A stretch of 64,000 bases of DNA from positions 62,001 to 126,000 of the forward strand of contig NZ_KB891995.1 of the NCBI RefSeq assembly GCF_000373625.1, written 5' to 3'. The notes under the pieces are model-generated. The model saw only the letters and a list, made by a program, of their open reading frames with translations. It made no database searches and was not told the DNA's origin. The translations under genes were made by a program, and so were the position numbers. Positions 27,836 through 36,497 of this stretch are shown one piece after another. Position 1 is the stretch's first letter; the number at the start of each line of letters is the position of its first letter. The DNA comes from Streptomyces sp. LaPpAH-108 (lineage in GTDB: Bacteria > Actinomycetota > Actinomycetes > Streptomycetales > Streptomycetaceae).

Positions 27836-28369
27836 GTGTACTTCGCCGCACTGCTCGCGCGCACCGAAGACGGGTGGGAAGCGAGCGACACAGAGCTCGA
27901 CGATGTGGAGACCCTGTCCGATCTGGCCGACCTGGCCCGGGAGTCCTCGCCCGAGGAGGACACGGTCCTGGTCCTGATCGAGCAGGAGGACTCCTGGTTC
28001 GGCGTCGTCCGCGTGGACGGCGAGGAGGATCCCCGTATCTACGTCTCGGACGCAGCCGCCGCCGCCCGCAGCGCGTACGGCGAGCTGCTGCTCACCGACG
28101 AGCTGCTGGGCCGCGAACCGGGCGCGGACGACGGCCCCGACCTGGACTCGCTCGACCTCGACGGCACGGAGGACGGCGAGAGCGAGGAGGACGACGACGA
28201 GGACACCCCGTCCGCCGACGCCGTCCCGCACAGCCCGGTGGGCGACCGCGAGATCCTCGACGACCTCGGGATCGGGGAGAAGGAGCTGCGCGCGCTCGGC
28301 GCCGACGACGCGCTCGGCGCGATCGCCGAGGCGCTGGGCGCCTCGGAGGTGCTGGAGACCGTCCGCTGA
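27836..28369 (+). CDS. tRNA adenosine deaminase-associated protein
   Basis: 177 residues from GTG 27836, which has GGGAG 7 bases upstream; ATG 27815 is an alternative without such a site. Begins YFAALLARTEDGWEASD, followed by a long acidic stretch (about 110-135, many Asp/Glu) and a C-terminal IGEKELRALGADDALG. It always seems to be found next to tadA in actinomycetes and is named for that; its biochemical role is unknown. tadA starts 23 bases downstream, so they form one transcription unit. Confidence 0.85.
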   Translation: MYFAALLARTEDGWEASDTELDDVETLSDLADLARESSPEEDTVLVLIEQEDSWFGVVRVDGEEDPRIYVSDAAAAARSAYGELLLTDELLGREPGADDGPDLDSLDLDGTEDGESEEDDDEDTPSADAVPHSPVGDREILDDLGIGEKELRALGADDALGAIAEALGASEVLETVR

Positions 28370-28392
28370 CCGCCCCCGAAGAGACACGGGGC

Positions 28393-28860
28393 GTGCCCGA
28401 CCCGGTGCGCGCCCCCTGGGAAGCCGCGATGCGGCTCGCCCTGGCCGAGGCCGAGCGGGCCGCGCTCGGCGGTGACGTCCCCGTCGGCGCCGTCGTGCTG
28501 TCCCCGGACGGTACGACGGTGCTCGCCACCGGGCACAACGAGCGCGAGGCCACCGGCGACCCCACGGCCCACGCGGAGATCCTGGCGCTGCGCCGGGCCG
28601 CCCGGGTGCTCGGCGAGTGGCGGCTGACCGGCTGCACGCTCGTCGTCACCCTGGAGCCCTGCACGATGTGCGGGGGCGCCCTCCAGCAGTCCCGGCTGGA
28701 CCGGGTGGTCTACGGCGCCCGCGACGACAAGGCGGGCGCGGCGGGCTCGCTGTGGGACGTGCTGCGCGACCGGCGCCTCAACCACCGCCCCGAGGTGATC
28801 GAGGGGGTCCTGGCGGACGACTGCGGGCGGCTGCTCACGGAGTTCTTCCGGGGCCGCTGA
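28393..28860 (+). CDS. tadA: tRNA-specific adenosine-34 deaminase
   Basis: Deaminates A34 to inosine in tRNA-Arg(ACG), allowing it to read CGU, CGC and CGA. 155 residues from GTG 28393 (ATG 28429 is possible). Zinc site: HAE with proton-shuttle Glu, and PCTMC. The tail LLTEFFRGR is typical. The ACG-anticodon tRNA-Arg substrate itself is encoded in this window at 50508-50580. Confidence 0.95.
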   Translation: MPDPVRAPWEAAMRLALAEAERAALGGDVPVGAVVLSPDGTTVLATGHNEREATGDPTAHAEILALRRAARVLGEWRLTGCTLVVTLEPCTMCGGALQQSRLDRVVYGARDDKAGAAGSLWDVLRDRRLNHRPEVIEGVLADDCGRLLTEFFRGR

Positions 28861-28939
28861 ACCGGTCCCCGCTCCCCTGCCCGGGGCCCCGCGAGAACCG
28901 ATTTCAGACCAGGCCCGACCTTGCTGTAAGGTCTCCCTC

Positions 28940-29027
28940 GGTAGCGTGTCCGAGCGGCCGAAGGAGCTCGCCTCGAAAGCGAGTGTGGCGTAACCCGTCA
29001 CCGAGGGTTCAAATCCCTCCGCTACCG
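28940..29027 (+). tRNA. tRNA-Ser (CGA)
   Basis: Acceptor GGTAGCG with CGCTACC, anticodon CGA at 28974-28976, long variable arm, T loop TTCAAAT. CCA is not encoded. Confidence 0.96.
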
Positions 29028-29032
29028 CCGAA

Positions 29033-29062
29033 GAAGGGCCCCGTCGCAAGACGGGGCCCTTC
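29033..29062 (+). terminator. Terminator after tRNA-Ser(CGA)
   Basis: 13-bp perfect stem (GAAGGGCCCCGTC with GACGGGGCCCTTC) and GCAA tetraloop. Shares its GAAGGGCCCC core with the hairpin at 9269. Confidence 0.9.
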
Positions 29063-29200
29063 GTGCGTCCCGCCCCCGGACCCCAAGCACCAAGGCCGCA
29101 GCGCCCGTTGATCCCCAAAAAAGATCGTGACGGTTACACTCGCCGCTTGCAGCAGGGGCCCGTGGGGCCGAGGGAGAGCTGAGGGACAGGGGAGGCCGCG

Positions 29201-29380
29201 GTGGCGGTGAACGCGAAGAAGATCATCGTGTACGCACTCGTGGTCTTCGCGCTGTACGTGATCATCACGGACCCGGCCAAGGCGGCGGGCTACGTCCAGA
29301 TAGTCTTCGAGGGCATATCGGACGCGGCCGGGGCCATCGGTGACTTCATGACCTGGGCCGCCAACGGCGGAAAGAGCTGA
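29201..29380 (+). CDS. Small 59-residue membrane protein
   Basis: Starts at GTG 29201 with GGAGG five bases upstream (a second GTG two codons later is possible). Reads VNAKKIIVYALVVFALYVI and continues ITDPAKAAGYVQ: one N-terminal membrane helix and a short amphipathic tail rich in Ala/Gly. Ten bases separate it from the Dabb gene, so both are probably co-transcribed. Conserved small proteins of this type occur in streptomycetes; function unknown. Confidence 0.7.
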   Translation: MAVNAKKIIVYALVVFALYVIITDPAKAAGYVQIVFEGISDAAGAIGDFMTWAANGGKS

Positions 29381-29390
29381 GGTACACCCC

Positions 29391-29684
29391 ATGATCCGGC
29401 ACCTGGTCCTCTTCAGGCTCAATGAGGGTGTCGAGCGCGACGACCCCCGGGTGGTGGCCGGTGCCGCCGTCTTCGAGGAGCTGGGCGGGCTGGTCCCGGA
29501 GCTGCGCTCGTGGGAGTGCGGCTGGAACCTCTCCGACCGCCCCATCGCCTACGACTTCGCGATCAACTCCTCGGTCGAGGACACCGCCGCGCTGCAGCGC
29601 TATCTCGACCACCCCGCGCATCAGGCGGGCGTCGCCCTGTGGCGGGAGTTCGCCACGTGGGTGATCGCCGACTACGAGTTCTGA
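29391..29684 (+). CDS. Dabb (stress-responsive A/B barrel) domain protein
   Basis: 97 residues forming one dimeric alpha-beta barrel unit: MIRHLVLFRLNEGV at the start, LRSWECGWNLSDRP, and YLDHPAHQAGVALWREF as the signature helix. Dabb proteins are ferredoxin-like dimers with varied or unknown ligands. Followed by a good intrinsic terminator at 29710. Confidence 0.9.
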   Translation: MIRHLVLFRLNEGVERDDPRVVAGAAVFEELGGLVPELRSWECGWNLSDRPIAYDFAINSSVEDTAALQRYLDHPAHQAGVALWREFATWVIADYEF

Positions 29685-29709
29685 GGCGGCCCGTCAGCCC
29701 CTCGCCCCG

Positions 29710-29739
29710 GCCCTCCGCCACCGACGGCGGAGGGCTTTT
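29710..29739 (+). terminator. Intrinsic terminator after the Dabb gene
   Basis: 10-bp stem (GCCCTCCGCC with GGCGGAGGGC) followed directly by TTTT. Confidence 0.9.
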
Positions 29740-29876
29740 CGGCGTTTCCGGATACCCGAGTTGGGGGCGTTTGAGCCCAACACGGCGTGATGCGGTGCTT
29801 GCACACAGTGCACATGTCTTGTGATGCTATGACCGCTTTTGACGGATGATTGACCGATGAAGAGGTGGCGTTGACC

Positions 29877-30722
29877 GTGTCGGCCAGTTCTGCGCCGCCC
29901 CAGGCGGAGGCGCCCGCCCCCGCCCCGGCACCCCCCGAACAGCCCGCACCCGAGAAGCGCCGAGGCGCCGACACCCGCGCCCTCACCCAGGTCCTCTTCG
30001 CCCAGCTCAAGGACCTGACCCCGGGCACCCCGGAGCACACCCGGGTGCGCGGCGCCCTCATCGAGGCCAACCTCCCGCTCGTGCGCTACGCCGCCGCCCG
30101 CTTCCGCTCCCGCAACGAGCCCATGGAGGACGTGGTCCAGGTCGGCACCATCGGCCTGATCAACGCCATCGACCGCTTCGACCCCGAGCGGGGCGTGCAG
30201 TTCCCGACCTTCGCGATGCCGACCGTGGTGGGCGAGATCAAGCGGTACTTCCGGGACAACGTGCGCACCGTCCACGTACCGCGCCGGCTGCACGAGCTGT
30301 GGGTGCAGGTGAACAGCGCGACCGAGGACCTCACCACCGCGATGGGCCGCTCCCCCTCCACCGCGGAGATCGCCGAGCGGCTGCGGATCAGCGAGGAGGA
30401 GGTGCTGTCCTGCATCGAGGCCGGGCGGTCGTACCACGCCACCTCGCTGGAGGCCGCCCAGGAGGGCGACGGGATGCCCGGGCTGCTCGACCGCATCGGC
30501 TACGAGGACCCGGCGCTGGACGGAGTGGAGCACCGCGACCTGGTCCGCCATCTCCTCGTCCAGCTTCCCGAACGGGAACAGCGCATCCTCCTGCTCCGCT
30601 ACTACAGCAACCTCACCCAGTCGCAGATCAGCGCGGAGCTGGGTGTCTCCCAGATGCACGTCTCCCGGCTGCTCGCGCGCAGCTTCCAGCGGCTCAGATC
30701 CGCCAACCGGATCGAGGCATGA
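29877..30722 (+). CDS. sigF: SigB/SigF-type RNA polymerase sigma factor (SigF homologue)
   Basis: 281 residues from GTG 29877 (AGAGGTGG site upstream; TTG 29850 and 29871 also possible). An Ala/Pro-rich N terminus precedes region 2 ([43 protein letters not shown]), region 3, and region 4 ([21 protein letters not shown]). The lack of region 1.1 places it in the SigB/F/G family. In S. coelicolor SigF acts late in spore maturation; I name it from family and the arrangement beside a second SigB-like factor. Such factors are normally held by an anti-sigma protein, and none is adjacent. Confidence 0.85.
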   Translation: MSASSAPPQAEAPAPAPAPPEQPAPEKRRGADTRALTQVLFAQLKDLTPGTPEHTRVRGALIEANLPLVRYAAARFRSRNEPMEDVVQVGTIGLINAIDRFDPERGVQFPTFAMPTVVGEIKRYFRDNVRTVHVPRRLHELWVQVNSATEDLTTAMGRSPSTAEIAERLRISEEEVLSCIEAGRSYHATSLEAAQEGDGMPGLLDRIGYEDPALDGVEHRDLVRHLLVQLPEREQRILLLRYYSNLTQSQISAELGVSQMHVSRLLARSFQRLRSANRIEA

Positions 30723-31030
30723 CCGGCGCACGGGAGCACAAACCCGAAAACCGCAGGTAGCACGCGTTCGCAAGCGAGAGCGAATGATCACCGTCCGGAG
30801 CGAATCACGCATCCGGTCAGATGCCGACAGTTGTGCCCCGAAAGCCCGTCAGACCGCCTTCTTGCAGGGGCGATTGGCGTCTCACGTGTCGACATGTCAC
30901 TTCAGCGCGTTGCCGACATGTGACATTCTGCGGGAAGCGCGTTTGCCGAGGCTCCGGCTCCGGTATTCAGGTGAAGGTCGCGTTGCCTCCAGGCAGCGCG
31001 CCGACCGTCCCGCGACCCAAAGGGGGTGGC
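30723..31030 (+). promoter_or_regulatory. Promoter region of the second SigB-like sigma gene
   Basis: 308 bases without a gene. GTTT at 30941-30944, 16 bases, then CGGTAT at 30961-30966 matches the SigB-family promoter consensus (GNNT-N14-16-GGGTAY) with one mismatch. Upstream, CGACATGT occurs twice 24 bases apart (30890, 30914) as part of an ATGTCAC/GTGACAT inverted pair. Confidence 0.6.
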
Positions 31031-31957
31031 ATGTCCGCAGAACAGGGCAGCTCGAAGGTGCTCACGCCCACGAAGAGCGAGGCAGCGCCCAAGAAGCTCG
31101 ACGCTCTCGACGTCCTCGACTCCTTCGAGGGCACCACGGCTCTCGACGCGGCACCCGCCGCGACCGCCGCCCCGGCCCCCGCTCCGGAACCGGCGGACAT
31201 CGACACCCGCACCCTGTCCCGCTCCCTGTTCCTGCGGCTGGCCGCACTCGCCGAGGACAGCCCCGAGCGTGCCTACGTCCGCGACACCCTGATCGAGCTG
31301 AACCTCCCGCTCGTGCGGTACGCGGCGGCCCGGTTCCGCTCGCGCAACGAGCCGATGGAGGACATCGTCCAGGTCGGCACCATCGGGCTGATCAAGGCGA
31401 TCGACCGCTTCGACTGCGAACGGGGCGTGGAGTTCCCGACGTTCGCGATGCCGACGGTCGTGGGCGAGATCAAGCGGTTCTTCCGCGACACCTCGTGGTC
31501 GGTGCGGGTGCCGCGCCGCCTCCAGGAGCTGCGCCTCGCGCTGACCAAGGCCAGCGACGAGCTGTCCCAGCGCCTGGACCGCTCCCCGACCGTGCCGGAA
31601 CTCGCGGTCGCGCTCGGGGTCTCCGAGGAGGACGTGGTCGACGGCCTCGCGGTGGGCAACGCCTACACGGCGTCCTCGCTGGACTCCCCGGCCCCCGAGG
31701 ACGACGGCGGCGAGGGCTCGCTCGCCGACCGCCTCGGCTACGAGGACACGGCCCTGGAGGGCGTGGAGTACCGGGAGTCGCTGAAGCCGCTGCTGGCCAA
31801 GCTGCCGCCGCGCGAGCGCCGGATCATCATGCTGCGCTTCTTCGCGAACATGACGCAGTCGCAGATCGGCGAGGAGGTCGGGATCTCCCAGATGCACGTC
31901 TCCCGCCTGCTCACCCGCACCCTCTCCCAGCTGCGCGAGGGCCTGGTCGCGGACTGA
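31031..31957 (+). CDS. sigN: SigB-type RNA polymerase sigma factor (SigN homologue)
   Basis: 308 residues from ATG 31031 (AAGGGGGTGG just upstream). Very similar in its core to the preceding factor: [40 protein letters not shown], and region 4 [20 protein letters not shown]. The ~75-residue N-terminal extension is Lys/Ala/Pro-rich and unique to it. Position next to sigF matches the sigF/sigN pair of S. coelicolor, where SigN is linked to the subapical stem compartment. It has a SigB-type promoter, so may be controlled by itself or by its neighbour. No anti-sigma gene nearby. Confidence 0.85.
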   Translation: MSAEQGSSKVLTPTKSEAAPKKLDALDVLDSFEGTTALDAAPAATAAPAPAPEPADIDTRTLSRSLFLRLAALAEDSPERAYVRDTLIELNLPLVRYAAARFRSRNEPMEDIVQVGTIGLIKAIDRFDCERGVEFPTFAMPTVVGEIKRFFRDTSWSVRVPRRLQELRLALTKASDELSQRLDRSPTVPELAVALGVSEEDVVDGLAVGNAYTASSLDSPAPEDDGGEGSLADRLGYEDTALEGVEYRESLKPLLAKLPPRERRIIMLRFFANMTQSQIGEEVGISQMHVSRLLTRTLSQLREGLVAD

Positions 31958-31976
31958 GCGGCCGGGGACAAGACGG

Positions 31977-32002
31977 CGGCGTGGAGCAGTCGCTCCACGC
32001 CG
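31977..32002. terminator. Hairpin between sigN and the small membrane gene
   Basis: 11-bp perfect stem (CGGCGTGGAGC with GCTCCACGCCG) around AGTC. Placed between convergent genes. Confidence 0.8.
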
Positions 32003-32050
32003 ATTCCGCCGAGAATGTGAGTCGGAGGGGCTCCGGCAGGAGCCCGTCCC

Positions 32051-32245
32051 TTACTTGAGCGCCAGCCACGCCACCGCGGCGACGACGACCACGGCCACCA
32101 CGACGCCGATGATCAGACCGACGCGCGGACCGGACGAGGTCGCCTGCTGCTGCACGGGCGGGGGAGCGTCGTCGACGAACGCGCGGAACATCTGGGTGCT
32201 GCCGGCGGGGTCGTAATTGCCCTGCGGGCCCTGGGTGTTAGCCAT
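32051..32245 (-). CDS. Small tail-anchored membrane protein
   Basis: 64 residues. Hydrophilic N terminus (NTQGPQGNYDPAGSTQMF, VDDAPPPVQQQ) and one membrane helix at the C terminus (VGLIIGVVVAVVVVAAVAWL), so the body faces the cytoplasm. ATG 32245 is chosen; upstream in-frame codons run into the MarR promoter region. Function unknown. Confidence 0.7.
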   Translation of the reverse strand: MANTQGPQGNYDPAGSTQMFRAFVDDAPPPVQQQATSSGPRVGLIIGVVVAVVVVAAVAWLALK

Positions 32246-32391
32246 GGGCCGAGACACTAGCGAATCCCCGGTGGCGGCCCAAGTGCGGGGCCACCGGGAC
32301 AGACGCGGGCACGTCACCCGCAGCCACCTGCGTATTTACGATCGCAATACTTGCCTTTGCCAAGTTTTTGCGGCGGACCACCCCTGTTTAT

Positions 32392-32425
32392 TTGCCTGTG
32401 GCAACCAAACACTCTTATGGTTGCC
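32392..32425 (+). promoter_or_regulatory. MarR-type operator and promoter of the efflux operon
   Basis: TTGCCT (-35, 32392) and TATGGT (-10, 32416) are 18 bases apart. GGCAACCA (32400) and TGGTTGCC (32418) form an 8-bp inverted repeat with a 10-base spacer, overlapping the -10. Fits autorepression by the MarR protein. Confidence 0.75.
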
Positions 32426-32450
32426 CCAAGCAACGAATACGGGAGGTGTG

Positions 32451-32945
32451 ATGGCCGAGCAGGCGCAGTTCCTGGAACTGGCACGTCAGCTCAGTGCCGT
32501 CGGCGCCGTGAAACGCGATCTGGGGCGCATCCTGCCCCCCGACTGCCCGGCCGGCTCAGCCGCTGTGCTGACGCTGCTCGGCCGTCACGGGGCCATGCGC
32601 ATGAGCAGGCTCGCCGAGCTGCTCGCCGTGGACATGTCGGTCACGAGCCGGCATGTCACGCATGTCGCGGACCGCGGCTGGATCGAACGGTCGCCGGACC
32701 CCGCCGACAAACGCTCGCGCATCCTGCGCCTGACACCGGCCGGAGCGCGGCAGCTCGAGGAGCTGTCGCTGCGGACCAGCCGGTTGCTGGCCGAGCGCCT
32801 GAGCGACTGGACCGACGACGACGTCGGCCAGCTCATCCGGCTGATGACCCGGCTGCGCACGTCCTTCGGGGACTGCCGCAGCGGGCTGCCGAGACAGGGC
32901 GCCCCCGTAGTCGAAGAGACCACCCGTACACCCGCTCATACGTAA
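32451..32945 (+). CDS. MarR-family transcriptional regulator
   Basis: 164 residues with a MarR winged helix: MRMSRLAELLAVDMSVTSRHVTHVADRGWIERSPDPADKRSR spans recognition helix and wing (DKRS). Clear GGGAGG site before ATG 32451. The MFS pump gene begins 13 bases after the stop, so it is an operon of the usual MarR-autoregulated efflux kind. A regulatory palindrome lies in the promoter. The inducer is unknown. Confidence 0.93.
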   Translation: MAEQAQFLELARQLSAVGAVKRDLGRILPPDCPAGSAAVLTLLGRHGAMRMSRLAELLAVDMSVTSRHVTHVADRGWIERSPDPADKRSRILRLTPAGARQLEELSLRTSRLLAERLSDWTDDDVGQLIRLMTRLRTSFGDCRSGLPRQGAPVVEETTRTPAHT

Positions 32946-32958
32946 GAAAAGGAAGCCC

Positions 32959-35493
32959 ATGGCAACGACCACACCGGCCGGTGTGCGGGCTCACGCCAAG
33001 CACGGGGGAGGCGCCGACCACGCCCCGATGACGCACCGGCAGATCATGGAGGCGCTCTCCGGGCTGCTGCTCGGCATGTTCGTGGCGATCCTGTCGTCCA
33101 CGATCGTCTCCAACGCCCTGCCGCACATCATCGGGGACCTCGGCGGCGGCCAGTCCGCCTACACCTGGGTGGTCACCGCCGCCCTGCTGTCGATGACCGC
33201 GGCCACTCCCCTGTGGGGCAAGCTCGCCGACCTGTACAGCAAGAAGGCGCTCGTCCAGATAGCCCTGATCATCTATGTCGTCGCCTCCATGGCGGCGGGC
33301 CTGTCGCAGAACCCCGGCATGCTGATCGCCTGCCGTGTGGTGCAGGGCATCGGCGTCGGCGGTCTGTCCGCCCTGGCGCAGATCGTCATGGCGGCGATGA
33401 TCTCCCCGCGCGAGCGTGGCCGTTACTCCGGCTACCTCGGCGCGACGTTCGCGGTCGCGACCGTCGGCGGCCCGCTGCTCGGCGGTGTCATCACCGACAC
33501 CTCGTGGCTGGGCTGGCGCTGGTGCTTCTACGTCGGCGTCCCCTTCGCCGTCATCGCGCTGATCGTGCTGCAGAAGACCCTGCACCTGCCCGTCGTCAAG
33601 CGGGACGTCAAGGTCGACTGGGGCGGCGCGTTCCTGATCTCGGCGGCCGTCTCGCTGCTGCTGATCTGGGTCACCTTCGCCGGTGACAAGTACGACTGGG
33701 TCTCCTGGCAGACCTACACGATGGTCGCCGGTTCGCTCGTGCTCGGCGCGCTGTTCGTGCTTGTGGAGGCCAAGGCCGACGAGCCGATCATCCCGCTGCG
33801 GCTCTTCAGGAACCGCACCATCACGCTCGCCTCGCTCGCCTCGCTGTTCGTCGGCGTCGCGATGTTCAGCGGCACCGTCTTCTTCAGCCAGTACTTCCAG
33901 CTTGCCCGCGACAAGTCCCCGACCATGTCGGGCGTGCTGACCATCCCGATGATCGGCGGTCTGTTCATCTCCTCGACCGTCTCGGGTCAGCTCATCACCC
34001 GCACCGGGCGCTGGAAGGCGTGGCTGGTCAGCGGTGGCGTCCTGGTCACGGCCGGGCTGCTGCTGCTCGGCGGCATCCGGTACGACACGGACTACTGGAA
34101 GATGGCCATCTACATGGCCCTGCTGGGTCTCGGCATCGGCATGATGATGCAGAACCTGGTGCTCGCCACGCAGAACCAGGTGTCCCCCGCGGACCTCGGC
34201 TCCGCCAGCTCCACGGTCACCTTCTTCCGCTCCCTCGGCGGCGCGGTGGGCGTCTCGGCGCTCGGCGCGGTGATGGCCCACCGGATCACGCACTACGTCA
34301 AGGACGGCGTCTCCGCCCTCAGCCCGAAGTACCAGGCCGCGGTGGCCGGTTCCGGCTCGACCGACACCATCCCGGACATGAACAAGCTGCCCGCGCCGCT
34401 GCGCACGCTCATGGAGAGCGCGTACGGCCACGGCATCGCGGACGTGTTCTTCATCGCGGGTCTCCTCGCGGCGGTCGCCTTCCTGATCACGCTGTTCATC
34501 AAGGAGGTCCCGCTGCGGACCAAGGGCGCGCTGGCGCAGGGCGCCGAGTCCGAGGCCCCGATCGACCCGGCCGCCGCTCCGGTGGTCGCCGAGTCCCAGG
34601 AGGTCCCGGCCCTGGTGGGTGCCATCGGTGAGCCGGCTCCGCGGGCCGACGGCACGGCTCCGGCCGCGCACACCACGCCCGTCGCCGCCACCGCCACCGC
34701 GTCCGTCGCCGAGTCCTCGTCGGGCACCGGCGCGGGCACCCCGGTCGGCGGGCATGTCCGGGGCGCGGAGAGCGCACCGGTCCCGCAGGCCGCCGTCACG
34801 CTGATCTCGCTGACCGGGCGCCAGCTCGGCCGCGCGGTCGCCCAGGCCGACGGTTCCTACGCACTCAGCGCGCCGGGCACGGGCTCGTACGTCCTCATCG
34901 CCTCCGCCGACGGCTACCAGCCGCAGGCCGCCACCGTGGTGGTGGGCGAGGAGCCGCTGACCTACGACATCCTGCTCAGCGGCACCAGCGGTCTGACCGG
35001 TGTGGTCCGGGCGGCCGGGAGCGCGCTGCCGGTCAAGGACGCGATGGTCGTCGTCACCGATGTGCGCGGGGATCTGCTGGCCTCCGCCGTCACCGGTGAG
35101 CAGGGCGAGTTCGGCTTCACCGATCTGGTGCCGGGCACCGTCACCGTCGCGGTCAACGCGAGCGGCTACCGGCCGCGCGCACTGCCGGTCGAGGTCGCGA
35201 CCACCGGGGTCACCCGGGTCGAGGCCGAGCTGGAGACCGGTGCGCTGCTGCGCGGTGTCGTCCGGGCCCCGCACGGGCCGCTGGCCGACGCCCGCGTGAC
35301 GCTGGTGGACCAGGCGGGCAACGTGGTCGGCACCGCCACCACCGGGACGGACGGCGAGTACGCCTTCACCGACCTGGACGCGGGCGACTACACGGTCATC
35401 GCGACCGGCTATCCGCCGGTGGCCACCGCGCTCACCGTCTCCGGCACCGGGGCCGACGGGCACGACATCGAACTCGCCCACCCGGGCGAGTAG
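32959..35493 (+). CDS. MFS drug efflux pump fused to carboxypeptidase-regulatory-like domains
   Basis: 844 residues. The first ~520 are a 14-helix DHA2 (EmrB/QacA-type) transporter: LSSTIVSNALPHIIGDLGG, LWGKLADLYSKK, and motif C-like GGPLLGGVITD. After an Ala/Pro linker (about 520-595) come three beta-sandwich repeats of the CarbopepD_reg/CnaB kind, each with a turn such as ADGSYALSAPG, EQGEFGFTDLVPG or TDGEYAFTDLDAG. Both ends of the 14-helix part should be cytoplasmic, so the repeats would be inside the cell. That is unusual for this domain. Co-transcribed with marR. Confidence 0.9.
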   Translation: MATTTPAGVRAHAKHGGGADHAPMTHRQIMEALSGLLLGMFVAILSSTIVSNALPHIIGDLGGGQSAYTWVVTAALLSMTAATPLWGKLADLYSKKALVQIALIIYVVASMAAGLSQNPGMLIACRVVQGIGVGGLSALAQIVMAAMISPRERGRYSGYLGATFAVATVGGPLLGGVITDTSWLGWRWCFYVGVPFAVIALIVLQKTLHLPVVKRDVKVDWGGAFLISAAVSLLLIWVTFAGDKYDWVSWQTYTMVAGSLVLGALFVLVEAKADEPIIPLRLFRNRTITLASLASLFVGVAMFSGTVFFSQYFQLARDKSPTMSGVLTIPMIGGLFISSTVSGQLITRTGRWKAWLVSGGVLVTAGLLLLGGIRYDTDYWKMAIYMALLGLGIGMMMQNLVLATQNQVSPADLGSASSTVTFFRSLGGAVGVSALGAVMAHRITHYVKDGVSALSPKYQAAVAGSGSTDTIPDMNKLPAPLRTLMESAYGHGIADVFFIAGLLAAVAFLITLFIKEVPLRTKGALAQGAESEAPIDPAAAPVVAESQEVPALVGAIGEPAPRADGTAPAAHTTPVAATATASVAESSSGTGAGTPVGGHVRGAESAPVPQAAVTLISLTGRQLGRAVAQADGSYALSAPGTGSYVLIASADGYQPQAATVVVGEEPLTYDILLSGTSGLTGVVRAAGSALPVKDAMVVVTDVRGDLLASAVTGEQGEFGFTDLVPGTVTVAVNASGYRPRALPVEVATTGVTRVEAELETGALLRGVVRAPHGPLADARVTLVDQAGNVVGTATTGTDGEYAFTDLDAGDYTVIATGYPPVATALTVSGTGADGHDIELAHPGE

Positions 35494-35501
35494 TTCACCG
35501 G

Positions 35502-35537
35502 CCGGCCCGGGGCGCGTGGAGGCGCGCCCCGGGCCGG
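35502..35537 (+). terminator. Very stable hairpin between the MFS and YceI genes
   Basis: 15-bp perfect GC stem (CCGGCCCGGGGCGCG with its complement) and 6-base loop. It could end or attenuate the marR-MFS transcript before the YceI gene. Confidence 0.75.
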
Positions 35538-35587
35538 TCCGTCTGGATCGACACGCGCAGGGTCTGCGCAGGGAGAAGAAGAACGGG

Positions 35588-36409
35588 ATGGCACTGACCG
35601 CGAGAATCCGCACCCGCGACGGCTGGGCCGTGTCGCACGCGGTCGTCACGGTGACCGACATGACCGGCACCCAGGTGCTGCGCGCCGAGGCCGACGCCGA
35701 CGGCGCCGTGCACGACACCACCGTGCTGGCCCCGGGTCCGTACACCGTGATCGTGACCGCCGTGGGGTACGCGCCCGCCGCGTCCAGCGCCTTCGTCACC
35801 GCGAGCGGGCGGGCCGAGATCGGCACGGTGACCCTGGCCCGGCAGGGCGGCACCGAGCTGCCGCCGCCCGGGCCCTGGACCATCGACCCGGTGCACTCCA
35901 CCGTCGGCGCCGTCGCCCAGCACCTGGGGATCTCCAGCGTGCGGGGCCGGTTCACGGAGTTCGGCGGGAGCATCGAGATCGCCCCGGACGACCTCGCCAA
36001 GTCCCGGGTGGAGGCGGTGATCCGGGCCGAGTCCATCGACACCGGCAACACGATGCGCGACACCCATCTGCGCTCCGCCGACTTCCTGGACGTGGCGCAC
36101 CACCCGGAGCTGACCTACCGCTCCTCGGGCATCACCCAGGTGGGCCCGGACCGCTGGACCGTGCACGGCGAGCTGTCGATGCGCGGCGTGGTGCGGCCGG
36201 TCGACCTGGACCTCGCCTACCTCGGCACCGGCGCCGACCCGTGGGGCGGCACCCGCGCCGCGTTCCGTGCGACGGCCGAGCTGCACCGCGACGACTTCGC
36301 GATGAACTACAACCAGGTCCTCCAGGCGGGCATCGCCGCCATCGGCACCACCCTCCGCGTCGAACTGGACATCCAGGCGGTCCAGGGCGACGCCCTGCCC
36401 GCCCTCTGA
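35588..36409 (+). CDS. YceI-family lipid-binding protein with N-terminal carboxypeptidase-regulatory-like domain
   Basis: 273 residues. Residues 1-88 form a CarbopepD_reg/CnaB-like domain (VVTVTDMTGTQVLRAEADADGA, LAPGPYTVIVTAVGY) like those on the MFS protein before it. Residues about 97-273 are a YceI lipocalin-like barrel (WTIDPVHSTVGAVAQHLG, GRFTEFGGSIEI, VRPVDLDLAYLG), which binds isoprenoid lipids in characterised members. No signal peptide, so cytoplasmic. Sharing the rare accessory domain with the upstream pump suggests a common task, perhaps moving a lipophilic compound. Confidence 0.88.
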   Translation: MALTARIRTRDGWAVSHAVVTVTDMTGTQVLRAEADADGAVHDTTVLAPGPYTVIVTAVGYAPAASSAFVTASGRAEIGTVTLARQGGTELPPPGPWTIDPVHSTVGAVAQHLGISSVRGRFTEFGGSIEIAPDDLAKSRVEAVIRAESIDTGNTMRDTHLRSADFLDVAHHPELTYRSSGITQVGPDRWTVHGELSMRGVVRPVDLDLAYLGTGADPWGGTRAAFRATAELHRDDFAMNYNQVLQAGIAAIGTTLRVELDIQAVQGDALPAL

Positions 36410-36444
36410 CGCACCGCGCCCCGGACGCGACCTACGAATCCGAC

Positions 36445-36477
36445 ACGGCCCGGCCGGGCACCACCCGGCCGGGCCGT
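36445..36477 (+). terminator. Terminator after the YceI gene
   Basis: A 14-bp stem (ACGGCCCGGCCGGG with CCCGGCCGGGCCGT) around a 5-base loop, just before the next promoter. Confidence 0.85.
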
Positions 36478-36497
36478 CGTCGTCCTAGGCTGCCGCC

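Noticed and set aside
29850-29876. TTG start for sigF at 29850
   Set aside because: Rare start codon without a ribosome site; GTG 29877 has a purine-rich site at suitable distance.
32833-36063. 1,076-codon minus-strand frame over marR, the MFS and the YceI gene
   Set aside because: Spans three real genes with strong family matches; the translation is low-complexity Arg/Gly/Asp.
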